DNA from: Rhopalosiphum padi
Lineage: Eukaryota > Arthropoda > Insecta > Hemiptera > Aphididae
Assembly: GCF_020882245.1 (NCBI RefSeq)
Contig: NC_083597.1
Coordinates: forward strand, 28,994,652 to 29,058,651
Reading direction: 5' to 3'
Length of the DNA: 64,000 nucleotides
This document shows positions 63,707-64,000 of this stretch, one piece after another. Under the pieces are notes generated by a model. The model searched no databases. It was given only the letters and a program-made list of their open reading frames with translations, and had not been told where the DNA came from. Made by a program: the position numbers and the translations under genes. How positions within the stretch are numbered: position 1 is the stretch's first letter; every line of letters begins with the position of its first letter.

Positions 63707-64000
63707 TACAGTAGAACTTCGATTAACCGTCAGTCTCGGAGCTTTGACGGATAATCGAAAAGACGATTAGCAAGCAACACAATTTTTTTAAACAGACATA
63801 CATATTATTTATTATTTTTTTTTTAGTAATTATGATTTACTTAAAATATTTGCACACAAAGAGACTAAAAACGAGAACGGTCAAGCGAACTAACACACGT
63901 GTTATATATAACTAACTAACTTTTCAAAAACAAAATGCGATCACTATCGCAATTAACTGTTTTTATCTCACCCATAAAATATATATATATTTATATATAT
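63707..64000 (+). mobile_element. pogo/Tigger-like element, left end only
   Basis: Starts at 63709 with CAGTAGAACTTCGATTAACC right after a TA dinucleotide. An inverted pair CGATTAACCGTC / GACGGATAATCG follows within 50 bp. This matches the CAGTxxAACCTCGATTATCCG type of terminal repeat of the pogo/Tigger branch of Tc1/mariner. The right end is not seen and may lie beyond the window, so I cannot say whether a transposase is present. Confidence 0.6.

Noticed and set aside
1..64000. CRISPR arrays, bacterial operons, tRNA or rRNA genes
   Set aside because: No regularly spaced repeats and no recognisable tRNA B-box or rRNA blocks were seen; the spliced gene shows this is eukaryotic nuclear DNA.

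Overview
The window is AT-rich invertebrate nuclear DNA, most likely from an aphid (Hemiptera). This is inferred from GT-AG introns, many TACCTA-type runs, islands of dense CpG in AT-rich DNA, a short CCTAA tract matching the insect telomere unit, and dispersed repeats resembling families I know from aphid genomes. I could not run a database search, so the species is an inference.

The one firm gene is on the + strand at 172-16045. Nine consecutive coding exons join without a frame break into the last 567 residues of a type I membrane protein. The order is: second half of a fibronectin type III (FN3) domain, two Ig-like domains, a 12-cysteine DB module, a complete FN3 domain, one transmembrane helix, and a cytoplasmic tail with an NPxY motif and a YxxL motif. 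The 5' part of the gene lies before base 1. The architecture matches the family annotated as 'Ig-like and fibronectin type-III domain-containing protein' (the nematode C25G4.10 type). Introns range from 467 to 4693 bp. Introns 2 and 3 hold CpG-dense stretches, one with a consensus splice donor that could mark an internal promoter.

About 16.4-24 kb is intergenic with several CpG-dense islands, simple repeats and a small two-exon candidate gene end (22986-23306) with a poly-aspartate C-terminus. From 24 to 64 kb I find no intact gene. This part holds mobile-element relics: a decayed MULE transposase (about 39.8-40.4 kb, minus), a Helitron-like element (54900-56137), three hAT-like elements (one of them at 14 kb in intron 7), a TA-flanked foldback element (33932-34677), a pogo/Tigger-like end (63709 onward) and copies of two dispersed repeats. 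At 36.4-38.0 kb an unidentified minus-strand region reads like a broken membrane-protein gene.
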